Assembly (NCBI GenBank): GCA_045598345.1 | Contig: JAZLLX010000048.1 | Span: 28,033 to 92,032, forward strand | Length of the DNA stretch: 64,000 nt | Source of the DNA: Phascolarctobacterium_B sp045598345 | Lineage (GTDB): Bacteria; Bacillota; Negativicutes; Acidaminococcales; Acidaminococcaceae | Direction: 5' to 3' | In this document: piece after piece, positions 50,823 to 59,666 of the stretch | How the letters are laid out: every line of letters begins with the position of its first letter | Numbering within the stretch: the first letter of the stretch is position 1 | Notes under the pieces: generated by a model | The model's database searches: none | What the model saw: the letters and a program-made list of their open reading frames with translations, nothing else | What the model was told of the DNA's origin: nothing | Translations under genes and position numbers: made by a program

Positions 50823-51725
50823 ATGGCAGATAAGGATGTAACAGAAAAAACTTTAGAAGCGTATAATGATGTGTTTGCGGATATTATGAATGTACTGCTC
50901 TTTGACGGTAAAAGAGTGGTGCATCCCCGCTCATTGCATGACGCAATCACAGTGTCACAATACAAGTTTGATGACAAACTGCACGAACAGGAAAGGGATG
51001 TGGCGAAATTCTGGAAAAAGGGCAACATCCGCCTGGCACTGTGCGGCTTGGAAAACCAGACCAAAATTGACAAGGATATGGTGCTGAGGGTTATCGGCTA
51101 TGACGGTGCTGTTTATAGGGGACAACTGACGGAGGGCAAAAACAAACGTCACCGTTATCCAGTTATAACACTGGTTCTGTATTTCGGCAGTCAGCGGTGG
51201 AATAAATATACAACACTGCGGGAACGGCTGAAAGTGCCGGAAGGATTGGAAAAATATGTCAACGACTACAAAATCAACGTGGTAGAAGTGGCATATTTGG
51301 ATGATGAAACAATAGAAAAATTCCGCAGTGACTTCAAAGATGTGGCAAAATTCTTTGTGGCACAGAGGACAGGCAGGAAAGTGGAGTTCAGTTCACGGGA
51401 ACTGAAACATGTGGATGAAATACTGAAACTTTTACAGGCGGTATCAAAAGACACGAACATATTTGAAATGTTTCATGATGAAGATGAAAGAGAAGGAGGA
51501 AAGACAACAATGGGTAATTTGTTTAAGAGATATGAAAATGAAGGTATAAGAAAAGGACGTGCAGAAGGCATTGCAGAAGGTGAGGTAAAAGGTTATAAGT
51601 ATGTTGCGGCAGAAATGATAAAAGAGAAAACGCCAATCAGTATGATTCAAAGATTTACAAAGCTTTCTTTGGAGCAGTTGCAGAAATTGTCCGAGGAATG
51701 TGGTGTGGCTTTGGTGATGGGATAA
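50823..51725 (+). CDS. Rpn-family PD-(D/E)XK nuclease (recombination-promoting nuclease/putative transposase)
   Basis: A 300-residue protein of the Rpn/YhgA-like family. The N-terminal nuclease fold has DVFADIMNVLLFDG, a CGLENQTKID stretch (Glu-x-Gln, a common form of the ExK motif here) and VITLVLYFGSQRWN. The C-terminal part is helical with a repetitive GIRKGRAEGIAEGEVKG segment typical of the family. ATG 50823 follows GGGAGCG. Repeat elements flank it on both sides. Rpn proteins promote RecA-independent DNA exchange; a link to these repeats is only a hypothesis. Confidence 0.85.
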   Translation: MADKDVTEKTLEAYNDVFADIMNVLLFDGKRVVHPRSLHDAITVSQYKFDDKLHEQERDVAKFWKKGNIRLALCGLENQTKIDKDMVLRVIGYDGAVYRGQLTEGKNKRHRYPVITLVLYFGSQRWNKYTTLRERLKVPEGLEKYVNDYKINVVEVAYLDDETIEKFRSDFKDVAKFFVAQRTGRKVEFSSRELKHVDEILKLLQAVSKDTNIFEMFHDEDEREGGKTTMGNLFKRYENEGIRKGRAEGIAEGEVKGYKYVAAEMIKEKTPISMIQRFTKLSLEQLQKLSEECGVALVMG

Positions 51726-52060
51726 TTAGGGCTAAGGGTGAAGGCCTAAGAATAATGCATAATGCGTAATCCGTACCCCCCAGCCGCTGAAAAAGTTAAA
51801 AGTTAAAAATGAAAAATTATGGTGGGATGTTCCTGTGATTATAATATCATTCGTAGGGGCAGGTTTGTAACCTGCCCGAAGAACAGGCGATAAAATAAGA
51901 ACATACGGGCGGGTTTGAAACCCGCACCCTACGGGAGAAGTTGTAAATTGATAGTTTATGAATGCTTCGCATAATGCAAAAACTCCCGTCTGCCCTTGTG
52001 TTCCTGTGGACAGCCACCCTCTTTAGAAAGAGGGAAAAAAGTTCGTATTATGCGGACTTT
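51726..52060. repeat. Repeat element after the Rpn gene
   Basis: AAAAGTT/AAAAATG heptamers (51788-51818) lead to ATGTTCCTGTGATTATA (51828-51844). GCAGGTTTGTAACCTGCC and GCGGGTTTGAAACCCGC are two further hairpins. An inverted core follows with CTGCCC (51990-51995) and GGACAG (52008-52013) around GTGTTCCT. Read on the minus strand this stem is CTGTCC/GGGCAG, with a U-G wobble. Confidence 0.78.
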
Positions 52061-52550
52061 TTTATTCTAATCACAGGAACGTTTTACCATAACTTTAAGC
52101 TTTAAGTTTTTATCTTTTCATTAGCGACAGCCTAATTGCTCACCCCACCACCGCCAACACGCTCCCGTAGGCGGTCCCCCGCCCCTTTATGGGCGGACGA
52201 GGGTTCGCATTAAGCGGACTTTTTTTACTCTAATCAAAGGAACTTTTTACCATAACTTTAAGCTTTAAGTTTTTATGTTTTCATTAGAGACAGCGTAATT
52301 GCTCACCCCACCACCGCCAACACGCTCCCATAGGCGGTCCCCCCCCCCTTTATGGGCGGACGAGGGTTCGCATTAAGCGGACTTTTTTTATTCTAATCAA
52401 AGGAACTTTTTACCATAACTTTAAGCTTTAAGTTTTTATCTTTTCATTAGCGATAGCCTAATTGCTCACCCCACCACCGCCAACACGCTCCCGTAGGCGG
52501 TCCCCCGCCCCTTTATGGGCGGACGAGGGTTCGCATTGTGCGGGCTTTTT
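52061..52550. repeat. Three tandem ~163-bp copies of the hairpin element upstream of lpxB
   Basis: TAATCANAGGAAC recurs at about 52069, 52234 and 52396. Each unit holds AAGCTTTAAG heptamers, CACCCCACCACC, stem CCGCC/GGCGG (52151-52155 with 52170-52174; 52314-52318 with 52333-52337; 52477-52481 with 52496-52500), GGGCGGACGAGGG, and a terminator-like GTTCGC-ATTAA-GCGGAC plus T-run (52203-52227, 52366-52389, 52529-52550). In this orientation they should block read-through into lpxB. Confidence 0.85.
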
Positions 52551-52559
52551 CATTTTGTA

Positions 52560-52587
52560 TTGTTTTTTCTTTATAATGTGGTATAAT
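52560..52587 (+). promoter_or_regulatory. Promoter of the lpxB-kds block
   Basis: TTGTTT (52560-52565), 16 bp, TATAAT (52582-52587); a second TATAAT is at 52572. It directly follows the last terminator-like hairpin of the array. Confidence 0.65.
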
Positions 52588-52619
52588 ATAAAAGTGTTAA
52601 AATGTCTATATAGATACAG

Positions 52620-53765
52620 ATGGCTATGAAAATTCTTATCAGTGCAGGAGAAGTGAGCGGGGATTTGCACGCCGCCGCTATTGCACGGGAGTTAAAAAAA
52701 ATAGATAGTGATATTCAAATTTTCGGCATGGGCGGGGAGGAATTGCGTAAGGCCGGGGGCGAGGTGCTTTTTGATATTAAGGAGCACAGCGTTATGGGTT
52801 TTATTGAGGTCATAAAGCGTTTGCCGAAACTTTTTAAGTTGAAATCCGATTTCGGCAAGTTGATGGACGAAAGAAAACCTGATTGTTTTATCACTATTGA
52901 TTATCCGGGTTTCAATATGAAACTGGCAAAGATGGCTCATGCCAAGAATATTCCTGTGGTTTGTTTCATCCCTCCGGGGGCGTGGGCTTGGCACAGGAGC
53001 AGGGCTAAAGAAGTGGCGAAGTTTGCCACCAAGGTGGCTTGTATTTTCCCCTTTGAGTATGATGTTTATAGGGAAGCGGGAGCAGATACAGAATTTGTAG
53101 GGCATCCCTTATTGGATATTGTGAAGCCGTCTATGACGGCGGAGCAGGCCTGTGAGTTCGCAGGCAAGCGGCAGGGACATCCCTTGGTTTTGATTATGCC
53201 GGGCAGCCGACTGATGGAAATAGAAAAGATGTTGGATGTGCTTTTGGCAGGGGCAAAGATTTTGCAGAAAAAACATCCTGAGATTGATTTGGCAATGCCC
53301 CGGGCAACAACTATTCCCAAAGAATTGTTGTTAAGTAAGATTGAAAAATATGGTCTGAACATAAGGATTACGGAAGGCAATAACTATGATTTGTTCAGTG
53401 TGGCGGATTTGGCTTTGGCCACCAGCGGTACGGTGACTTTGGAGGCAGCCATTCTTGGATTGGGGAGCGTTATTGTCTATCGCACCAGTTGGTTAAATGC
53501 TTTTATTGCCAGATTGGTTTTGAATATTCCTTTTATCGGTTTGCCAAACATTGTGGCAGGACGGCAGGTGTTGCCGGAATTGTTGCAGGAAAATTTTACA
53601 GCGGAAAAGGTGGCGGCGGTGGCGGAAGAACTTTTGGAGCCGGAACGCAATAAGGTTATGAAAAATGACTTGGCGTTTGTCCGTCAAAAATTAGGCGACA
53701 GCGGAGCGGTACGCCGGGTGGCGGAATTGGTTTTGCGGGTTGCAAAGTCAAAGAACAAAGAATAA
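52620..53765 (+). CDS. lpxB: Lipid A disaccharide synthase
   Basis: LpxB joins UDP-diacylglucosamine and lipid X. The N-terminal ILISAGEVSGDLHAA, IDYPGFNMKLA, PPGAWAWH, PGSRLMEIEKM and ATSGTVTLEAAILG are all family signatures. There is no clear ribosome-binding site before ATG 52620 or ATG 52626. The last residues (KSKNKE) and the stop are encoded by an AAAGAAC heptamer tract, so the natural C-terminus appears to have been replaced by repeat sequence. Confidence 0.95.
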   Translation: MAMKILISAGEVSGDLHAAAIARELKKIDSDIQIFGMGGEELRKAGGEVLFDIKEHSVMGFIEVIKRLPKLFKLKSDFGKLMDERKPDCFITIDYPGFNMKLAKMAHAKNIPVVCFIPPGAWAWHRSRAKEVAKFATKVACIFPFEYDVYREAGADTEFVGHPLLDIVKPSMTAEQACEFAGKRQGHPLVLIMPGSRLMEIEKMLDVLLAGAKILQKKHPEIDLAMPRATTIPKELLLSKIEKYGLNIRITEGNNYDLFSVADLALATSGTVTLEAAILGLGSVIVYRTSWLNAFIARLVLNIPFIGLPNIVAGRQVLPELLQENFTAEKVAAVAEELLEPERNKVMKNDLAFVRQKLGDSGAVRRVAELVLRVAKSKNKE

Positions 53766-53784
53766 AGAACAAAGAACAAATGCG
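53743..53784. repeat. AAAGAAC heptamer tract overlapping the lpxB 3' end
   Basis: AAAGAAC (53750), AAAGAAT (53757), AAAGAAC (53764), AAAGAAC (53771), AAATGCG (53778). The lpxB stop TAA lies inside the second unit. Confidence 0.88.
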
Positions 53785-53848
53785 GTAGGGAAAACTAAAA
53801 ATAAATATAATAACTGTCCATATTTGTAATTTGAAATAGGGGTTTGTG

Positions 53849-55600
53849 ATGAGATTATATCTGCGGCTTCTGAAAAATATATTGCCTTACAGGTGGCGTC
53901 TTTTTTGGGCGGGGATTTGCACAATTTGTGCCAGTGCCGCCATGGTTTATTTGCCTTGGATTATTAAAAATATTGTGGATCAGGTTTTGCAGGATAAGAA
54001 TGTGGAACGGCTGACCTACATTGCTTTGAGCATAATCGTGGTATTCATTCTCCGTGGCTTTTTCAGTTACGGCCAGCATTATCTGATGAGTTATGTGGGA
54101 CAGCGTGTGGTTATTGATATGCGGCAGCAGGCCTTTGAAAAACTGCAACGCCTGCCCATGTCGTTTTATGACAAGAACAAAACGGGTACCATCATGAGTT
54201 ATGTGACCAATGATGTGAGCGCTTTGCAAACCGCTTTGGTAGATAATGTGGTGGAACTGGTTACGGAAAGCGTGGTGCTGGTTGCCAGTATTGCGGCTAT
54301 GATTTATTTGGATTGGAAACTGTTCCTTTTCACCGCTGCAACTTTCCCCTTCGTTTTGTTGTTCATTGATTATTTCGGCAAGAAAATCCGTAAGTCCGGC
54401 GCCCAAATTCAGAGCGTGGTGGCGGATATAACCAGTGTATTGCAGGAAAGTGTTTCCAGCGCCCGTGTGGTAAAATCCTTTGTGCGTGAGGATTACGAAA
54501 TTCAACGGTTCGGCAAAGAGAATATGGACAATTTTTATGCCAACATGAAAAATGTCCGTTTGAATGCCATCCTTACTCCTGTGATTGAACTGGTGGCCGC
54601 CATTGGGGTTACGGCTATTCTTTGGTATGGCGGCAACAGTGTAATTAAGGGATATATTACCGCAGGTTCATTGGTGGCTTTCTTGACTTATGCTGTGAAT
54701 ATCAGTAACCCCATCAAGCGGCTCAGCAAGGTTATTGCTGCCATTCAGAAGGCCTTGGCGGCGGCACAGCGTGTTTATGATTTGCTGGATTTGCCGGAAA
54801 CGGTACAGAATGCAGAGGGGGCAGTTGAATTGCCGCCGGTGCAGGGCGTGGTTGAATTCAAGTATGTGGACTTTGCCTACAACGAGGGCGAGCCGATTTT
54901 GGCAGATATTAATTTCGCATCCCAACCGGGACAGGTGGTGGCCTTCGTCGGCCCCAGCGGTGCGGGGAAGAGTACCATTGCCAGTTTGTTGCCCCGTTTC
55001 TATGATATTACCGGCGGTGAAATCACCATTGACGGTTACGATATCAGAAAAGTTACTTTGCAATCCCTGAGGGAACAGGTGGGGATTGTGCCTCAGGAAA
55101 CATTGCTGTTTAACGGCAGTGTGTATGACAATATTCTGTACGGCCGTTTGGATGCTACGAAAGAAGAAGTGGAGGCGGCGGCGAAGGCGGCCAACGCCCA
55201 CGACTTCATTATGGAATTGCCCAATGGCTATGAAAGTATGTTGGGCGACAGGGGCGTGAATATCAGTGGCGGACAGAGGCAGAGAATTGCCATTGCCCGT
55301 GCCATTTTGAAGAACCCGAAGATTTTGATTTTGGATGAAGCGACCAGCGCTTTGGACACAGAGGCAGAGCGGGTGGTACAGGAGGCCCTTGACCGTCTGA
55401 TGGTGGGGCGTACCAGTTTTGTTATTGCCCACCGGCTTTCCACAGTTAAGAATGCTGACCAGATTTTAGTGTTGGACAAGGGCAGAATTATTGAGTCGGG
55501 CAGTCATGATGAACTTTTGGCATTGGGCGGCTTATATGCCCACCTTTACCAAATTCAGTACAGGGATAAGGAAAACAGCGATGCCGCTGTTGTGGGGTAG
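53849..55600 (+). CDS. msbA: Lipid A export ABC transporter MsbA
   Basis: A 583-residue half-transporter of the MsbA type: six membrane helices (about residues 1-310) and one nucleotide-binding domain with Walker A GPSGAGKST, signature ISGGQRQR, Walker B ILILDEATSALD and the H-loop IAHRLST. The position between lpxB and waaA-lpxK supports lipid A flipping as its job over drug export. GTG 53846 or ATG 53849 can start it; I prefer the ATG. Confidence 0.92.
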   Translation: MRLYLRLLKNILPYRWRLFWAGICTICASAAMVYLPWIIKNIVDQVLQDKNVERLTYIALSIIVVFILRGFFSYGQHYLMSYVGQRVVIDMRQQAFEKLQRLPMSFYDKNKTGTIMSYVTNDVSALQTALVDNVVELVTESVVLVASIAAMIYLDWKLFLFTAATFPFVLLFIDYFGKKIRKSGAQIQSVVADITSVLQESVSSARVVKSFVREDYEIQRFGKENMDNFYANMKNVRLNAILTPVIELVAAIGVTAILWYGGNSVIKGYITAGSLVAFLTYAVNISNPIKRLSKVIAAIQKALAAAQRVYDLLDLPETVQNAEGAVELPPVQGVVEFKYVDFAYNEGEPILADINFASQPGQVVAFVGPSGAGKSTIASLLPRFYDITGGEITIDGYDIRKVTLQSLREQVGIVPQETLLFNGSVYDNILYGRLDATKEEVEAAAKAANAHDFIMELPNGYESMLGDRGVNISGGQRQRIAIARAILKNPKILILDEATSALDTEAERVVQEALDRLMVGRTSFVIAHRLSTVKNADQILVLDKGRIIESGSHDELLALGGLYAHLYQIQYRDKENSDAAVVG

Positions 55601-55603
55601 ATA

Positions 55604-58126
55604 ATGTATTTTCTTTATAATTTGCTCATAATTTTGGTATTGATTTTCTTCGTGATACCATACTATACATACCGCCTGATGACGGAAAAGGGCTTCAGCA
55701 GGCGTTTCCGTCAGTCCATGGGCAGCGTTAAGGACAGCGAGATTGCTAAGGTTATGCAAAAGGACTGTGTGTGGATTCACGGGGCCAGCGTGGGGGAAAT
55801 TGTTGCCACCAGTCCTTTGGTAAAACAGATCCGTAAGGAAATGCCGGGACGGCCGATTTTGGTCAGTGCTTTTACGGTGGGCGGTTATGATATGGCGAAG
55901 CAGATTATTCCCGAAGCGGACGCCATTATTTATTTCCCTTTGGATTTGCCCTTCGTTTCCGAGTCCTTAGTCAAGAGAATTAAACCCGGCGTGTTTATGC
56001 CGGTGGAAACAGAGTTGTGGCCCAATTTCCTGCGTTCCTTGCGGGAACGCCATATACCTGTAATGATGGTGAACGGGCGTATTTCCGAAAAGTCCGTTAA
56101 GACCTACCGTTATATGTACGGCATTTGGGATGATATTCTTAACACGGTTACAAGGTTCTGTATGCAGTCCAGCATTGATGCGGATTACATTGCATCCTTG
56201 GGGGCGGACAAGAGCAAGATATTCGTTACGGGCAATACGAAGTTTGACCAGACCTATGCGGAAGTTACGGATGAGGATTTAAAAAAATACCGTCAGCAGT
56301 TAGGCATTGAAGGGGCATATCCGGTAATCGTGGCGGGTTCCACCCATCCCGGTGAAGAAAAGGCATTATTCAGGGTTTTCAAAGAAGTCCGTAAAAACTT
56401 CAAGGATGCCCGTTTATTGATAGCACCCCGCAAACCTGTGCGTAGTGCAGAAATTGCGAAATTAGCTGAGAGCAACGGCTTTGATGTGGGTTACCGCAGT
56501 AAGATGTTGGAACACGGGGCAGAAACTCACAGTGTAGTAATGTTGGACACCATCGGTGAATTGGGCAGAATCTATGCAGTGGGTGATTTGGTCTTTGTGG
56601 GCGGTTCTTTGGCAACTACCGGCGGACATAATGTGTTGGAACCGGCGGCACATGCCAAACCGATTTTGGTCGGGCCTAACATGCAGAACTTTAAGGATTC
56701 CTATGCTTTGCTCAGCAAAGTGGGCGCTTGCAAGATGGTAAAAAATGTTGAGGAATTGATTTCCGAAACATTGGCTATCCTGCAAAATGATGAACGCCGT
56801 CAAAAAATGGGGGATGCGGCTTGGCAGGTAATTCAAGAAAACAGGGGGGCGGATGTGCGTTCCATTGCTTACCTGAAGGACTTGATGCAGTTATATGAAA
56901 AACCCTCACAACGCTATGCGGATTATCCCGTCAATGTGCGTAATCTTACAGAAGCGGGGAGCGGATCTTTGCGGCATGGGGACGCACTAATTCAGTATAT
57001 GACCCAATTGGCGTACGGACCGGACACGCCCTTCAGCGGTTGGTTGTTGCTGGTATTTTTGCGTTTGGTAAGTTATCTTTATAAATTTGCAGTACAGACG
57101 AAATTGTCATTGTTCAACTGGGGGATTTTGCGTAAGGTAAAATTGCCCGCTTATGTTATTTCTGTCGGTAACCTGACAGTTGGTGGCACGGGAAAAACAC
57201 CTACGGCACAGAAAATTGCAGAAATTATGAGCAAGCGTGGTTACAAGGTTGTTATTTTGAACCGTGGCTACCGTTCCCATTGGGACAAGCATATTGGTGT
57301 GGTGAGCGATGGCAAGCAAATTTCTATGACTGCCTATGAGGCGGGGGATGAGGCATATCTTATGGCTAAAACCCTTCCTAATATTCCAGTCATTATCGGT
57401 AAAAATCGTGCGGTTACGGGCAAATATGCGGTGGAGCATTTCCAAGCAGAAGTTATTGTTATGGATGACGGATACCAGCATTGGCGTTTGGCACGGGACT
57501 TGGATATTGTTTTGGTAGATACCATCACCATGTTCGGCAATGGGAATGTGTTGCCCCGTGGTATTTTGCGTGAACCCTTAAAGAATTTGAATCGTGCGGA
57601 TCTGTTTATATTCACGAAGACCGATCAGTCCAGCGTCATGAATAAGATTTTGTTACGGGAAACTCTTGACCGTTACAACAGCAAAGCGCCTGTAGCGGAG
57701 TCAATTCACAAGCCGCAGAATTTTGTGGAAATTGGGGACTGGTACAATAATGCAGGAAAGCAAATTTCCTTAGAGTCATTACAAGGCAAACAGGTAATTG
57801 TGTTCAGCGCCATTGGTAACCCCGTTTCTTTTGAGCAGACAGTTGTGTCAATGGGTGTGACTTTGTTGGAGGCGGTGCGTTACCCTGACCATCATGATTA
57901 TGGTATGAGTGAAATGCAATATATCAGCGACAGGGCGAAGGAACTTAATGCGGTTGCGGTAATAACAACCGCAAAAGATGCGGTAAAGATTCCTACGGAG
58001 TTCATTTATTCCGACAGGAAGATGCCGCTCTATGTGCTGAATATGGAAATTGAAATTACGGACAATTACGAAAATATAGAAAAAATAATTAGTCAGGATA
58101 TGACAAAAGAAGGCGTTAAAAAGTGA
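55604..58126 (+). CDS. waaA-lpxK: Fused Kdo transferase (WaaA) and lipid A 4'-kinase (LpxK)
   Basis: An 840-residue bifunctional protein. Residues ~1-430 are WaaA (N-terminal membrane segment, WIHGASVGEIVATSPL with its catalytic Glu, VETELWPNF, VAGSTHPGEE, GGHNVLEPAAHAKP). Residues ~490-840 are LpxK (P-loop VGNLTVGGTGKTP, LNRGYRSHW, MDDGYQHW, YPDHHDYG). The two enzymes act successively, LpxK phosphorylating and WaaA adding Kdo. The linker (about 430-490) carries a second membrane-associated helix. Starts three bases after msbA; kdsB overlaps its stop by GTGA. Confidence 0.95.
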   Translation: MYFLYNLLIILVLIFFVIPYYTYRLMTEKGFSRRFRQSMGSVKDSEIAKVMQKDCVWIHGASVGEIVATSPLVKQIRKEMPGRPILVSAFTVGGYDMAKQIIPEADAIIYFPLDLPFVSESLVKRIKPGVFMPVETELWPNFLRSLRERHIPVMMVNGRISEKSVKTYRYMYGIWDDILNTVTRFCMQSSIDADYIASLGADKSKIFVTGNTKFDQTYAEVTDEDLKKYRQQLGIEGAYPVIVAGSTHPGEEKALFRVFKEVRKNFKDARLLIAPRKPVRSAEIAKLAESNGFDVGYRSKMLEHGAETHSVVMLDTIGELGRIYAVGDLVFVGGSLATTGGHNVLEPAAHAKPILVGPNMQNFKDSYALLSKVGACKMVKNVEELISETLAILQNDERRQKMGDAAWQVIQENRGADVRSIAYLKDLMQLYEKPSQRYADYPVNVRNLTEAGSGSLRHGDALIQYMTQLAYGPDTPFSGWLLLVFLRLVSYLYKFAVQTKLSLFNWGILRKVKLPAYVISVGNLTVGGTGKTPTAQKIAEIMSKRGYKVVILNRGYRSHWDKHIGVVSDGKQISMTAYEAGDEAYLMAKTLPNIPVIIGKNRAVTGKYAVEHFQAEVIVMDDGYQHWRLARDLDIVLVDTITMFGNGNVLPRGILREPLKNLNRADLFIFTKTDQSSVMNKILLRETLDRYNSKAPVAESIHKPQNFVEIGDWYNNAGKQISLESLQGKQVIVFSAIGNPVSFEQTVVSMGVTLLEAVRYPDHHDYGMSEMQYISDRAKELNAVAVITTAKDAVKIPTEFIYSDRKMPLYVLNMEIEITDNYENIEKIISQDMTKEGVKK

Positions 58127-58851
58127 AAAAAATTTGTATTATTCCGGCCCGGTATGCTTCCACCCGTTTGCCGGGAAAACCCTTGCAATTAATTGCAGGA
58201 AAGCCAATGATTCAAAGGGTGTATGAACAGGCGATCTTGGCACAAAAAGTTTCGGAAGTAATTGTGGCAACGGATGATGAAAGAGTTTTCCAGGCAGTGG
58301 AAAAATTTGGCGGAAAAGCCGTAATGACAAGCACCAAGCATCGCAGCGGCACGGACCGTTTGGCAGAGGTGGCGTTGCAGTACCCGAAAGTTGATGTAAT
58401 TATCAATGTGCAGGGGGACGAACCCATGATTCCTCCCAGTATCATTGATGCTTTGGCTGAAGCGTTTGAAAAGGACAAGAATTTGGTGATGGCAACTATG
58501 AAATGTCCTATGCTGGAGGAAGAATATGCTGACCCGGCGGCGGTGAAAGTGGTAACGGACTTGAACGGTTATGCACTTTATTTTAGCCGCAGTTTGATAC
58601 CCTATCCCCGCAACAAGGATGATTTCAAAGTGTACAAGCATGTGGGAATATATGCTTACAGAAGGGATTTCCTTTTGCAGTATGCAGTTTTAGAACCCAC
58701 CGAGTTGGAAAAAACAGAGTCCCTGGAGCAACTTAGGGCATTGGAAAACGGTTACAAGATAAAGGTTTTGGAAAGTGATTTCCGTGGTGTTGGCGTTGAT
58801 ACGCCTGAGGATTTGGAGAAGGTCAATAAGATTTTTGAGGAGAGAAAATGA
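58123..58851 (+). CDS. kdsB: CMP-Kdo synthetase (3-deoxy-manno-octulosonate cytidylyltransferase)
   Basis: KdsB activates Kdo as CMP-Kdo for WaaA. IPARYASTRLPGKPL (nucleotide binding), STKHRSGTDRLAE, NVQGDEPMI and the C-terminal GVGVDTPEDLEKV are characteristic. GTG start overlapping the lpxK stop; ATGA overlap with kdsA. The 242-residue length is normal. Confidence 0.97.
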   Translation: MKKICIIPARYASTRLPGKPLQLIAGKPMIQRVYEQAILAQKVSEVIVATDDERVFQAVEKFGGKAVMTSTKHRSGTDRLAEVALQYPKVDVIINVQGDEPMIPPSIIDALAEAFEKDKNLVMATMKCPMLEEEYADPAAVKVVTDLNGYALYFSRSLIPYPRNKDDFKVYKHVGIYAYRRDFLLQYAVLEPTELEKTESLEQLRALENGYKIKVLESDFRGVGVDTPEDLEKVNKIFEERK

Positions 58852-59666
58852 ACATTGTTGAAGTAGGCAAATACAAAATTGGTCAGGGGCAACCCCTGGC
58901 GTTATTGGCAGGCCCTTGTGTGTTGGAGGGCTTTGAACGGAGTTTGATGATTGGCAGGGAAGCCAAGAAAATCTGTGAAGAATTAGGGATTCCTTATGTG
59001 TTCAAGGCAAGTTTTGACAAAGCCAACCGTTCCAGTTACAGCAGTTTCCGTGGCCCCGGCATTGAAGAAGGATTAAAATTGTTAGCGGCTATAAAAAAAG
59101 AATTGCAGGTGCCGGTGGTAACGGATGTACATGAGCCATGGCAATGCGAGAAAGCGGCAGAGGTTGTGGACATTCTGCAAATTCCGGCATTCCTGTGCCG
59201 TCAGACGGATTTGGTTTGGGCGGCTGCTAAAACAGGCCGTTGTGTTAATGTGAAAAAAGGTCAGTTCCTTGCACCTTGGGATATGAAAAATGTCATCGGC
59301 AAGGTGGAAGAGGCGGGCAATAAGAATTTACTTTTGACAGAGCGTGGTTCCAGTTTCGGTTACAACACTTTGGTAACGGATATGCGTGGTTTGGCGATTA
59401 TGCGGGAACTGGGTTATCCGGTGGTTATGGATGCCACCCATTCAGTACAAATTCCCGGGGGCAAGGGTACCAGCAGCGGCGGCCAGAGTGAATATGTACC
59501 TCACATGGCACGGGCGGCAGCAGCAGTTGGGGTTGATGCACTTTTCCTGGAAGTGCATGACAATCCGGCAGAAGCGCTGAGTGACGGACCGAATATGGTG
59601 GCACTGAAAGATTTGAAAAGATTGTTAAAGGATGTTTTGGCGATTGATAAGATAGTCAGAAGGTAA
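58848..59666 (+). CDS. kdsA: Kdo-8-phosphate synthase
   Basis: KdsA condenses arabinose 5-phosphate with phosphoenolpyruvate. LLAGPCVLEGFE, KASFDKANRSSYSSFRGPG, VTDVHEPWQ, NVKKGQFLAPWDM and DATHSVQIPGG are all present in a 272-residue chain. An Asn (VNVKKGQ) occupies the position that separates metal-independent (Asn) from metal-dependent (Cys) enzymes, so this one is probably metal-independent. Confidence 0.97.
   Translation: MNIVEVGKYKIGQGQPLALLAGPCVLEGFERSLMIGREAKKICEELGIPYVFKASFDKANRSSYSSFRGPGIEEGLKLLAAIKKELQVPVVTDVHEPWQCEKAAEVVDILQIPAFLCRQTDLVWAAAKTGRCVNVKKGQFLAPWDMKNVIGKVEEAGNKNLLLTERGSSFGYNTLVTDMRGLAIMRELGYPVVMDATHSVQIPGGKGTSSGGQSEYVPHMARAAAAVGVDALFLEVHDNPAEALSDGPNMVALKDLKRLLKDVLAIDKIVRR

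Noticed and set aside
52061..52550. Regularly spaced repeats as CRISPR-like array
   Set aside because: The 163-bp units are contiguous copies of the dispersed element, not short repeats with unique spacers.
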